Positions 7,933 to 15,204 of a DNA stretch of 64,000 nt are shown here, piece after piece. The notes under the pieces are model-generated. The model saw nothing but the letters and a program-made list of their open reading frames with translations. It was not told the origin of the DNA and did no database searches. The position numbers were made by a program, and so were the translations under genes. The stretch spans positions 1,674,001 through 1,738,000 of the forward strand of contig NZ_CP075682.1 of assembly GCF_018603435.1 (NCBI RefSeq), given 5' to 3'. Position 1 is the stretch's first letter, and each line of letters starts with the position of its first letter. Source of the stretch: Chryseobacterium sp. ZHDP1 (GTDB lineage: Bacteria; Bacteroidota; Bacteroidia; Flavobacteriales; Weeksellaceae).

Positions 7933-8820
7933 ATGAACAGTACACTTCAGGAACTCATCGGACTTATCCTTTCGCTAAAAGAGGCAAACCCTTTTTTACA
8001 GGGGCTGACCTCCAATTCTAAAACAGCGGTCTGGCGCAATATGCTGGAAACGGTGGCTTTTATGATTTTTAATTTTCAGGAAGCCCTCAGATTGCACATG
8101 AAAGAAATTGACGATAAAATCGCTGCCCAGAAAGTTCCCAATGAAAAATGGTACCGCGAGCAGGCACTCCGGTTTCAGTATGGGTTTGAACTGGATCCGC
8201 TTTCCTACACCGGGGAGTTTCTCCCAACCTATGAAGACGGAAACGGAAATATCATTACCGCGACACAGCAGGAGATCGAAGATTCAAAAATTATAAAGTA
8301 TGCTTCGGTTACTGCCAATATCAGCGGAAACGGGGTAAAAAAAATATCCATGAAAATTGCCGGTGAAAATATGGACGAGGTGATTTCAGATGAAAAAGCC
8401 CTTGCTTTTAAATCGTATATCGAAAGAATACAGGCGACCGGAGACAATATTGTGGTGGTGAATTTCCTGCCGGATATTCTTTTATTAAAATACAGGATCT
8501 GTTTCGATCCCTTACTCCTGCATCCGGACGGCATGAGCATTCTGACGGCGGAGTATCCCGTTAAAATTGCCATTGAGAATTTTTTAAAAAACCTGCCATT
8601 TAACGGTGAGCTTTCTGTCGAAGCCTTGGAAAATGTTATTCAGGAAGTGAACGGCGTAAGAGACCTGCAAAAATTAGAGGTTTCGAGCCAATGGATCGAA
8701 CCGGGAACCGGGTATGGATTATTCCAACCCGTTGAGATCAGCAGAATCCCCAAATCAGGGCGGTTTAAAATTGAAGACTGGAGCGGAATAGAATACATTA
8801 ATTATCAGCCTGCCGAGTAA
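7933..8820 (+). CDS. Baseplate wedge protein, gpJ-like
   Basis: The product is 295 residues. It lies between the gpX-like and gpI-like genes, where contractile phages encode the large wedge protein gpJ (gp6/gp53 in T4). Features consistent with this are the helical N-terminus, a central beta part (YASVTANISGNGVKKI) and a C-terminal part (GELSVEALENVIQEVNGV) typical of gpJ-like ends. It follows the previous gene by 1 bp and its stop shares one base with the next start. It should form the ring of the baseplate around the hub. Confidence 0.65.
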   Translation: MNSTLQELIGLILSLKEANPFLQGLTSNSKTAVWRNMLETVAFMIFNFQEALRLHMKEIDDKIAAQKVPNEKWYREQALRFQYGFELDPLSYTGEFLPTYEDGNGNIITATQQEIEDSKIIKYASVTANISGNGVKKISMKIAGENMDEVISDEKALAFKSYIERIQATGDNIVVVNFLPDILLLKYRICFDPLLLHPDGMSILTAEYPVKIAIENFLKNLPFNGELSVEALENVIQEVNGVRDLQKLEVSSQWIEPGTGYGLFQPVEISRIPKSGRFKIEDWSGIEYINYQPAE

Positions 8821-9314
8821 TGAAAGATGAGTTATTTAATATCAGTTATAAACAGTTAGCCCTATGGTGGCTGCCTACTTCCAGGAGAAAACCGGTAACC
8901 CTTCATTTTTTGTGGTGCCTGATTTTCCCTCTTGAAGCATTATACATTGAGTTTCTGAAAAGAAGAAAACAGAATTTAATTAAAATGAATTTCAATTACC
9001 AGAAATTCTCTATGGAACGAAGGCTTAATGATGCTTTTGATCCATTGGAAAGAAGGATCCGGATTGTAAATGCCGTGCAGTATGAAGGGGTTTATTTGTA
9101 TACGGAAGCCGAGGACAATCTCTATTTTTCCAAAACCCGGTGGCTTTACGGGGATGAAAATCCTCTGTACCTGCGAACGGAAGCGGAATTGTATTCAGAG
9201 TACGATTTTATCGTCAGGATTCCCGGCACGCCGATCAATATGCATCAGCTCAGAGCCGAGATTGACTTTTACAAATTAATAAGCAAACGCTACAGCATAG
9301 AAATCATACCATAA
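8820..9314 (+). CDS. Baseplate wedge protein, gpI-like
   Basis: The product is 164 residues, starting MKDELFNISY at the ATG overlapping the preceding TAA. Its position after the gpJ-like gene and before the fibre genes is that of gpI-type wedge proteins, which link baseplate to fibres. The first third has aromatic and hydrophobic residues (YKQLALWWLP; LHFLWCLIFPLEALYIEFL) that could pack into the wedge rather than a membrane. No catalytic motif is visible. The assignment is by synteny. Confidence 0.55.
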   Translation: MKDELFNISYKQLALWWLPTSRRKPVTLHFLWCLIFPLEALYIEFLKRRKQNLIKMNFNYQKFSMERRLNDAFDPLERRIRIVNAVQYEGVYLYTEAEDNLYFSKTRWLYGDENPLYLRTEAELYSEYDFIVRIPGTPINMHQLRAEIDFYKLISKRYSIEIIP

Positions 9315-10168
9315 TGAGAATTAATATCCAATTTCTTCAGACCGGCGGTGTTCCCCTCACCAACGATTTAATGGACGTGCTCCAGGAAGCATACACCATC
9401 TTCAATGTTTTGGGGGATGTAGCCGGGCATTTAACGATTCTCTCGGGCTGTACGCCCACCGGGCAGAGCGTAAGCCCCGGTATTGTGGTGATCAACGGGG
9501 ACGTCCTCTATTTTGAGGGCGGACTGGTCACTGCTTCGGTGTATATCCATACGGCGCAGATCACCAAAACGTTTCAGGATCAGACCGATAAAATACTGAT
9601 CGAAAAGAAAACGGTAAAATTCGGACTTTCTGCTCCTGACAATATGTGGAACTGGGGCGACTTTAAAAGACTGGACACGTTAAAGGTCATGATGGAAAAA
9701 ATCAATGCCGCCGCAACGCAAGCCGACCTGAACGATATTAAAACAAGGCTTGACAAAGTAGAGCTCAAGACCGCTCCCATTGTTAACGGGGGGATTGCAT
9801 GGTTCTGGCGCAAGCCCCTTTCTGAGATTCCGGCGGGTTGGAAACCCTGCACGGATTTTAAAGGAAAGACCATTTTCGGGCTTGATCCCAACGATCCTGT
9901 TTTTTCAACCCTGGGAACCACGGTCGGCAGCCACAGTAAAACCATCACCCAGAATAATATTCCGGATTATGTGATCCCTTTTTACGGAGCCACCAACAGC
10001 GGGCAGACCGCCGTGGGGAATGACCTTTCCGTTATCAAATGGAACGGGAAAGCCCCGGACGGATTCTATGACCATACCTACGGGATCAATTCCGGGGGAA
10101 AGGGAATGCCCATGGATGTCCTGAACCGCGGGGTCATTGTCGATTTTATAGAACCTGATTTTCAATAA
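9314..10168 (+). CDS. Tail fibre/collar-domain protein
   Basis: The product is 284 residues. The N-terminal part has a beta fold with a short coiled segment (ADLNDIKTRLDKVELK, about residues 138-153). The C-terminal part is a tail-collar-like domain: AWFWRKPLSEIPAGW, then FKGKTIFGLDPND, ending in LNRGVIVDFIE, which parallels the family ending where the chain returns to the domain. Such domains trimerise and form fibre tips or collars that touch the host surface. ATG 9314 shares a base with the previous stop. Confidence 0.7.
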   Translation: MRINIQFLQTGGVPLTNDLMDVLQEAYTIFNVLGDVAGHLTILSGCTPTGQSVSPGIVVINGDVLYFEGGLVTASVYIHTAQITKTFQDQTDKILIEKKTVKFGLSAPDNMWNWGDFKRLDTLKVMMEKINAAATQADLNDIKTRLDKVELKTAPIVNGGIAWFWRKPLSEIPAGWKPCTDFKGKTIFGLDPNDPVFSTLGTTVGSHSKTITQNNIPDYVIPFYGATNSGQTAVGNDLSVIKWNGKAPDGFYDHTYGINSGGKGMPMDVLNRGVIVDFIEPDFQ

Positions 10169-10181
10169 TATTTTACACCTC

Positions 10182-12194
10182 ATGGCAACACCTTTAAATA
10201 CACTTTTAAGCTGGTTTGAAACCGGGGATTTTCCCACACAGGCACAATTTCAGGCTTCATGGTCTTCATTCTGGCATAAGGATGAGTCCATCCCCATGTC
10301 GCAGGTTAGCGGGCTTGCCGGGCTTTTTGAACAGACGGCAAGCGCGCAAGCCCTCAGCAGCCATCTCAATGATTCGAATGCGCACGCCGGATACCTCGCA
10401 AAACTGGACGCTTCGAACCTGACCGCCGCCCATGTCAATGCATGGAAAAACAGGCTGGGCGTAGATGAGATTCCTGCCAATACCGCTCTGGTGGATACGG
10501 GACAGAGCCAGTCGGTATACAATAAAGAGCAGATCAATTCCCTTTGTATGCTGCTGGAAAACTATGTTAACAGCGACGGGAAAATTATGTCCGGAATGAT
10601 TGAGGCGTTAGGTTTAACCGAGCTTATTACGGTAACACAGACTTCGTTAGCTTCTTTCATGGCTGATCATGCCAATTATACCTATGAAAAAAATGATATC
10701 ATTGCCATTCCTGACGGAGCGGGAAATTATTCTTTATACATCTATAAAGGAGGCAGCAAAACCTCGGCTGATAATTATATTCCCACCGGATTAACGAATC
10801 TCACCATTGCAATGGTTCAGGGCTTACAGGCAGCTTTGGACGGCAAAATGAATAAGCCGACCGCAAGCGGAAATTATTACGCAAGGTATTTTCTCGGGCA
10901 GGTTTCATGGGCTGCCATTAATCCTGCTTCCGGTTACCTGCTGTTCTGGAACGGAAATGATTTTACAGGATCCCGCATTTATACAGACGGTACGAAATTC
11001 GGGATCGGTACAACGGCACCTGCTGAAATGCTGCATCTCAGCAATGGAAGGATCCGGAGTAAAGCAGTGGTTTTCGATGAAAATACGGAAACCCTGCCGT
11101 ATCAGATCACGCACTCAAACAGGCGTTATTATGGCTCGGATTTAACCGGAGCAGCCAGAATGTTTATGTACAGGGATTACGCAGACTATAAAGCACTTTG
11201 GGAAGGCTTTACCGACGCACAGAAAAATGAAATAAAAACGATCGCAAACGGTGGCTGGACGACCAATACCATGAGTGTCGCCATTATAACCCCGCCAATT
11301 GCGGCGAAACAGGATACAGCACAGTGGTTTGTAATGAGGGGTGCCAATCTGAATCTGAATCCCGCAGGTTTTGCCGTGTATCTGGTAGATGCAGGAGGTA
11401 CTGAGTTTCAGGTTCCCAACAGTCAGGTGCAATTATATACCAGCGGTTTAGACCTTTCCTTCTGGTATAATTTTAAAGATCTCGCTTTGGGAACCTATAA
11501 GGTTAAGCTCTGGAACGGCGCGGCTTCTTATACAACCGGGGCAAGTGTTACCATTACTCTGGTTTCTAATGTAATCCCGATTGATTTTTCAGGGATGACG
11601 TGGGAGAAAGCGTCAACCACTCCGGCACAGGTCAACAACACCATCAATGCCTCCGGTACCACGGTAAGCCATTATCCAAATTCAGGCAATGCACCATATA
11701 CTGAATTTGAAACGGTTGTATGTGCAGCCAAGTCGGGTACAATAATTTCGGATAATGAAAATTTTTATTTGAAAGCTTCTGTTACGGTAGGTTCAGGACG
11801 TTTAACAAGCTGGGGGAATATCATCGGTGTCGGTCTTTCTTCCAATCCTCTGACTTTGGTAAACAGCAGTCAGGCATTTTCTAAAATAAAACAAAATAAT
11901 GACTCCAGTTCAGTGAAATATGGCTGGGCGGATATATCGTCATCTGTGATATCGGGAGGCTTCAATGTAGGACAATTCCAATCCATACCCTACGAAGTGA
12001 TGATTATGAGAAACCAGGGCATTTATACCATTATCGTTTCCACCGGTTCAGTATCGGCAACTTTTGTAAAAAGTGGTTCAAACGGAGCTTTGTCTTTGTT
12101 GTATTACGGATTCAGTGCGGCAGATATTGACGGGATTACGCCTCCCACGGCGTGTACATCCAGTGTAAGTTTCATTGAAGGTTATAAATTTTAA
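10182..12194 (+). CDS. Large tail fibre, probable receptor-binding protein
   Basis: The product is 670 residues, the largest in the prophage. A helical N-terminal part of about 200 residues probably attaches to the baseplate. At about residues 270-290 lies FGIGTTAPAEMLHLSNG, the motif that typically marks the start of a repeat or head domain in fibres. The rest is beta-rich and low in Cys, as for adhesins. It follows the collar-domain gene by 13 bp. The C-terminal part should decide host range. No intramolecular chaperone domain was recognised at the end. Confidence 0.65.
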   Translation: MATPLNTLLSWFETGDFPTQAQFQASWSSFWHKDESIPMSQVSGLAGLFEQTASAQALSSHLNDSNAHAGYLAKLDASNLTAAHVNAWKNRLGVDEIPANTALVDTGQSQSVYNKEQINSLCMLLENYVNSDGKIMSGMIEALGLTELITVTQTSLASFMADHANYTYEKNDIIAIPDGAGNYSLYIYKGGSKTSADNYIPTGLTNLTIAMVQGLQAALDGKMNKPTASGNYYARYFLGQVSWAAINPASGYLLFWNGNDFTGSRIYTDGTKFGIGTTAPAEMLHLSNGRIRSKAVVFDENTETLPYQITHSNRRYYGSDLTGAARMFMYRDYADYKALWEGFTDAQKNEIKTIANGGWTTNTMSVAIITPPIAAKQDTAQWFVMRGANLNLNPAGFAVYLVDAGGTEFQVPNSQVQLYTSGLDLSFWYNFKDLALGTYKVKLWNGAASYTTGASVTITLVSNVIPIDFSGMTWEKASTTPAQVNNTINASGTTVSHYPNSGNAPYTEFETVVCAAKSGTIISDNENFYLKASVTVGSGRLTSWGNIIGVGLSSNPLTLVNSSQAFSKIKQNNDSSSVKYGWADISSSVISGGFNVGQFQSIPYEVMIMRNQGIYTIIVSTGSVSATFVKSGSNGALSLLYYGFSAADIDGITPPTACTSSVSFIEGYKF

Positions 12195-12205
12195 TAAATA
12201 AGATC

Positions 12206-12700
12206 ATGAATACTGAATTAATAGTAACGCCTGAAGTGCAGGCAGTATTAGACGCCATAAAAAACACCGGTAAATCATGGCATGAAATGATGCTTCCGGA
12301 TCATCCGATGTATCCGCAGTTTGCAAGGAAATTAGTGGTAACAGGTTTTAATACGCCCGATATGGAAGGCGGGGAAGACCGTATTTACGTCAATGTCCGC
12401 CAGTACCTGATTATAAAGGACGGCAATATCATCCATAAACGGTTAAAAATGCCAGACTGGATGATCCATGAAGGAAATGTGGAACAGGTCATGGGAAAGG
12501 ACGGTTTTTTAAAAGGCATCTACAGGACAACGGATGATGACGGACAGGTTACCGACGAAAAAGAAGCCATACTAAAAGCTCCGTCTGTACAGTATATCCG
12601 CTTTCTGATCAAAACAAAAGCCGCCCATCTGGTGGATATTTTACAGCAGTTTATGGGGCTGTATACAGAACTTTTTGATAAAGAAATTAACGAAATATAA
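12206..12700 (+). CDS. Unknown phage protein after the fibre
   Basis: The product is 164 residues, soluble and mixed alpha/beta (for example RIYVNVRQYLIIKDGNII and IHKRLKMPDWMI). It has no signal or membrane segment. It follows the large fibre by 11 bp and precedes a membrane-anchored coiled-coil gene by 2 bp. By position it could be a fibre assembly chaperone or an accessory virion protein. I do not recognise the family. Confidence 0.6.
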   Translation: MNTELIVTPEVQAVLDAIKNTGKSWHEMMLPDHPMYPQFARKLVVTGFNTPDMEGGEDRIYVNVRQYLIIKDGNIIHKRLKMPDWMIHEGNVEQVMGKDGFLKGIYRTTDDDGQVTDEKEAILKAPSVQYIRFLIKTKAAHLVDILQQFMGLYTELFDKEINEI

Positions 12701-12702
12701 CA

Positions 12703-13083
12703 ATGAAAGAATTGATAACGGAACCTGTGGTTGCCTTTCTCGGAGCCCTTTTGACAGGACTGGCAGGATTTATATTCGGAAAGAGAAAACTCAGGGCGGA
12801 GGTTGCCGGTATGAATGCTGACAACGAGGGCAAGGAAATTGAAAACGCCGATAAACTGGTTAAACTATACAAGGAAGCTTTGGATGATCTGGGTATCCGC
12901 TACGAAGCCAAATTCAGGGAATTTTCGGATTTATCGGATAAAAAAGTACTGATGCTTCAGGAGCAGATTGACTTTCAGAAACAGATCAACGAACAGCTGA
13001 GAGCGGAAAATAATCTGTTAAAGGCAGAAAATACGATACTCAAAACAAAATTAAAAGAAAATGGGATTACCATAACCTCATAA
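12703..13083 (+). CDS. Membrane-anchored coiled-coil phage protein
   Basis: The product is 126 residues. One hydrophobic helix at about residues 8-26 (VVAFLGALLTGLAGFIFG) is followed by basic residues and then a long charged stretch with clear heptads up to residue 120. The layout is one N-terminal membrane helix with a cytoplasmic coiled coil. It might be a holin-like or lysis-regulating protein, or a superinfection factor. It follows the previous gene by 2 bp. The topology is seen; the function is not known. Confidence 0.6.
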   Translation: MKELITEPVVAFLGALLTGLAGFIFGKRKLRAEVAGMNADNEGKEIENADKLVKLYKEALDDLGIRYEAKFREFSDLSDKKVLMLQEQIDFQKQINEQLRAENNLLKAENTILKTKLKENGITITS

Positions 13084-13094
13084 AAACAAAGAAC

Positions 13095-13223
13095 ATGGCA
13101 GATTTTAAATACAAAGAGCAGCACGCGGTCATTATAAAGACGGACAGCGAAAAAGAACAAAAAGAATTGTTCGACAAACTAAAGAAAATGGGATTTAAAA
13201 ATTTAAAAGTTGTATCCGTATAA
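13095..13223 (+). CDS. Small phage protein (42 residues)
   Basis: ATG 13,095 opens a 42-residue product starting MADFKYKEQHAVIIK and ending KNLKVVSV. It reads as a small alpha/beta unit with alternating charged and hydrophobic residues. It lies 11 bp after the coiled-coil gene and 45 bp before the ABC ATPase gene. Its regular codon pattern and spacing support a real gene. The position just upstream of a mom-like gene recalls phage Mu com, but it has no cysteines or zinc finger, so it is not a Com homologue. Confidence 0.55.
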   Translation: MADFKYKEQHAVIIKTDSEKEQKELFDKLKKMGFKNLKVVSV

Positions 13224-13268
13224 AATCTTTAGGTTCCATTGGTCAATTAATATAAAAATAGAAATCAA

Positions 13269-13955
13269 ATGAAAATTGAAGTAAAACACACCTGCGAAAA
13301 TTTTAATTCGTTCAGATCAGAAAAAGTGAAAAGTTTATTTAACGCTGAAAGCGGACACACATGGCAGCATACCGCCGAACTTCCGATTGAGGAGCAAAGG
13401 TGGCAGATCGGTCTTATTGTCGGTGCTTCAGGAAGTGGCAAAACATCAATAGGCAGTCAAATTTGGGAAAATGGGATTGTAAACCTTGCCGATGGTTGGA
13501 ACCCTGACCTGCCGATCATTGAGGACATTGCGCCCGGCTCAGATATGAATACTGTAACGAGTGCATTGTCCGCCGTTGGGTTGGGTGACGTTCCGGCATG
13601 GCTCCGCCCTTTTAAGGTTCTTAGTAACGGGGAACAGTTCCGCGCGGGGCTTGCACGTCTTATTTGTGAAGCACCGGACAAAGTGGTGATTGATGAATTT
13701 ACCTCGGTCGTGGACAGGCAGATTGCCAAAATTGGAGCCTCTGCCTTTTCCCAAGCCTGGCGGAAAACAAAGGGAAAACAAATTGTACTCTTATCATGCC
13801 ATTATGATATTGTTGAATGGCTGCAACCTGATTGGGTCTATGACACCCGGACAGGTGAAGTAAAAAAAAAGCTTCAAAACGACCGCCTGTTAAACTTGAC
13901 ATTTGGAAGGTCAACGGAAGTTACTGGAAGTTTTTTAAACCGCATTATTATTTAG
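13269..13955 (+). CDS. ABC-type ATPase, first part of an ABC/GNAT (Mom-like) frameshift protein
   Basis: Read without frameshift the product is 228 residues. It has the full ABC ATPase set: Walker A GASGSGKTS (52-60), a signature-like LSNGEQFRAG (118-127), Walker B KVVIDE (138-143) and a switch histidine H178 in LSCHYD. There are no membrane segments, so it is not a transporter. After residue 198 the codons gta aaa aaa aag contain the heptamer A AAA AAG at 13,865-13,871. A -1 slip there joins the ATPase to the downstream GNAT frame as one 378-residue protein. The text after the slip in frame 0 (from about 13,872) looks meaningless. ABC ATPase domains linked to Mom-like transferases are, as I recall, found in phages. 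Confidence 0.85.
   Translation: MKIEVKHTCENFNSFRSEKVKSLFNAESGHTWQHTAELPIEEQRWQIGLIVGASGSGKTSIGSQIWENGIVNLADGWNPDLPIIEDIAPGSDMNTVTSALSAVGLGDVPAWLRPFKVLSNGEQFRAGLARLICEAPDKVVIDEFTSVVDRQIAKIGASAFSQAWRKTKGKQIVLLSCHYDIVEWLQPDWVYDTRTGEVKKKLQNDRLLNLTFGRSTEVTGSFLNRIII
13865..13871 (+). promoter_or_regulatory. -1 ribosomal frameshift site A AAA AAG
   Basis: The run of nine As (13,862-13,870) plus G gives the classic slippery heptamer with frame-0 codons AAA AAG. It lies exactly where the ATPase frame must change to read into the GNAT frame. An AGGTGA at 13,853-13,858, about 7 bases upstream, could act as a stimulatory Shine-Dalgarno-like element as in dnaX. The same heptamer lies at the same functional place in the IS3 element (21,854-21,860). 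The alternative is a simple one-base mutation or polymerase slippage in the A run. Confidence 0.7.
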
Positions 13956-14404
13956 ATTTAAAACATCCCCCCTGTGCCGAATATTTTGTCGGAACCGTAG
14001 ACGGGGAATTGGTGTGCCACGTTGCCGTTTGTCCTTTTTTCCCCTCAGGAGGATACCGCGCTACCCGGCTGGTGGTCATGCCTGAATGGCAGGGAGCCGG
14101 AGTTGGTACTGCTTTTTTAAATCAGATTATGCAGTATCATCTGGAGGGTAAAGGAAGGTGTAACCACAAATATCCTACCTATTTTCATACCTCACACCCG
14201 CAGCTTTGCGGATACCTCAGACATTCCCCAAAATGGAAACAGGTGTCGGCAAAACTTACCGGAGACAACAAAGCACGAAGTATTAAATCAATGCACGAAA
14301 CAGGCAAAGGTTTTGACGGAGGCAAAAAGAAAACAACCGGAGGGTTCGGGGGACATTTCAGGGCAGTACAGGGATTTAAATATATTGGAAATGAAAAAAT
14401 TTAA
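13871..14404 (+). CDS. Mom-like GNAT acyltransferase domain (expressed by -1 frameshift)
   Basis: This frame has no ATG upstream of its conserved part. Reading from the slip gives ASKRPPVKLDIWKVNGSYW, then the motif FKPHYYL, then GNAT motif A around VVMPEWQGAGVGTAF and a later TSHPQLCGYLRHSPKW. The HYYL and TSHP...SPxW blocks are ones I associate with the Mom-like branch of the GNAT superfamily, which in phage Mu converts adenine to an acetamido derivative and protects phage DNA from restriction. A TTG start at 14,009 would remove the HYYL block. The gene lies at the right end of the prophage, as mom does in Mu, and overlaps the next gene by 14 bp. The substrate is inferred. Confidence 0.75.
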   Translation, partial: ASKRPPVKLDIWKVNGSYWKFFKPHYYLDLKHPPCAEYFVGTVDGELVCHVAVCPFFPSGGYRATRLVVMPEWQGAGVGTAFLNQIMQYHLEGKGRCNHKYPTYFHTSHPQLCGYLRHSPKWKQVSAKLTGDNKARSIKSMHETGKGFDGGKKKTTGGFGGHFRAVQGFKYIGNEKI

Positions 14405-15047
14405 AGTTTTTATATCGGGTCAGAAGTTCTTTGCCGAAGAAGTTTTCAGGCTTTGTGAAAAATTAGACATTGAAATCGTCGGGGTATGCTGCCCATTGGA
14501 TGATCAGTATATAGGAAAGGCTGCCCGCCGTTGGAATATTCCCATTATTCCCGCAGGCAGTTTAAACGCTGACAATATGCCAGAGTGCGATTTGGGCATT
14601 ACCGCCCATTCTTTTGATTATATCGGAAAAAAAACAAGGTATATTCCGCGTTTGGGATGGCTGGGATATCATCCCTCTTTACTCCCAAGACATCGCGGGC
14701 GCAGCTCTATTGAATGGGCAATCAGAATGAAGGAACCAATTACCGGAGGGACGGTATTCTGGCTTAATGCAGGGATTGACAGAGGGGACATTGCTTATCA
14801 GGATTGGTGCTGGATTCCTCCGGAATACTTTTTAAGCCCTCAAAAATCCGCTGCAAGACTCTGGCGCGATACATTGCTTCCCATGGGAGTGAAACTCTTT
14901 GAATCAGCCCTTAATGATATTTTAAATGGCGTGATCAAAAGGACTCCGCAGGACAAAAGGTTCAGTACATTCGAACCCGACACCAACGTCAAAGATATAT
15001 ACCGACCGGATCTCTTAATGATAGAATATGAAAACAGCCACCAATAA
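14391..15047 (+). CDS. Formyltransferase-fold protein, probable DNA-modification partner
   Basis: I start at ATG 14,391 (MKKFKVFISG), giving 218 residues; the longer frame from 14,313 lies inside the GNAT gene. The formyltransferase core is clear: YHPSLLPRHRGR at about 93-104, GGTVFWL at 119-125 and the NAGIDRGDI loop at 127-134. Classical members use Asn-x-His plus Asp. Here His94 and Asp130 are present but the Asn position is Gly92 (LGYHPS), so the chemistry may differ from simple N10-formyl transfer. It overlaps the GNAT frame by 14 bp, so it is probably co-translated. It may make or modify the group placed on DNA bases. A sugar or amino-acid formyltransferase role is the alternative. Confidence 0.7.
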   Translation: MKKFKVFISGQKFFAEEVFRLCEKLDIEIVGVCCPLDDQYIGKAARRWNIPIIPAGSLNADNMPECDLGITAHSFDYIGKKTRYIPRLGWLGYHPSLLPRHRGRSSIEWAIRMKEPITGGTVFWLNAGIDRGDIAYQDWCWIPPEYFLSPQKSAARLWRDTLLPMGVKLFESALNDILNGVIKRTPQDKRFSTFEPDTNVKDIYRPDLLMIEYENSHQ

Positions 15048-15057
15048 GTGGCTGTTT
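15032..15057 (+). terminator. Rho-independent terminator of the prophage right-end operon
   Basis: AAACAGCCAC (15,032-15,041) pairs with GTGGCTGTTT (15,048-15,057) across a 6-base loop and runs into a T tract to 15,061. The hairpin overlaps the stop codon of the formyltransferase-like gene. Confidence 0.8.
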
Positions 15058-15204
15058 TTTTGTATTTTCGGGTTTTATATTTTTCTCGGCAGTTTCGAAA
15101 GGGGCTTTGCGCTTTTTGGAATTGTTGATTGTACATCGTGAAATTCTGCCGTATTTTGTTTTAGATATTCAGATACCATAACGGAATTTTAAAGTAATTT
15201 TTAA

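Larger units (their letters stand above)
1..15135 (+). mobile_element. Mu-like contractile-tail prophage (right part)
   Basis: A run of closely packed plus-strand genes encodes capsid, lysis, contractile tail, baseplate, fibre and DNA-modification-like proteins. Their order resembles the right half of Mu-like phages: head, then tail, then fibres, then a mom-like gene at the extreme right. The DNA is visibly richer in G and C than the host genes after about 15.2 kb. The left end, with transposase, portal and terminase, lies outside the window. The right end should fall between the last stop at 15,047 and the phytochrome stop at 15,205. A CA at 15,134-15,135 would suit a Mu-type TG...CA end, but this limit is a guess. 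Confidence 0.8.

Noticed and set aside
13871..13955. Frame-0 C-terminus of the ATPase as real protein
   Set aside because: The residues after the A run look random and the -1 frame is the conserved one; kept only as the non-shifted product.
14009..14404. GNAT domain as a separate gene starting at TTG 14,009
   Set aside because: The same frame is open upstream and carries the conserved HYYL block, so the frameshift explanation fits better.
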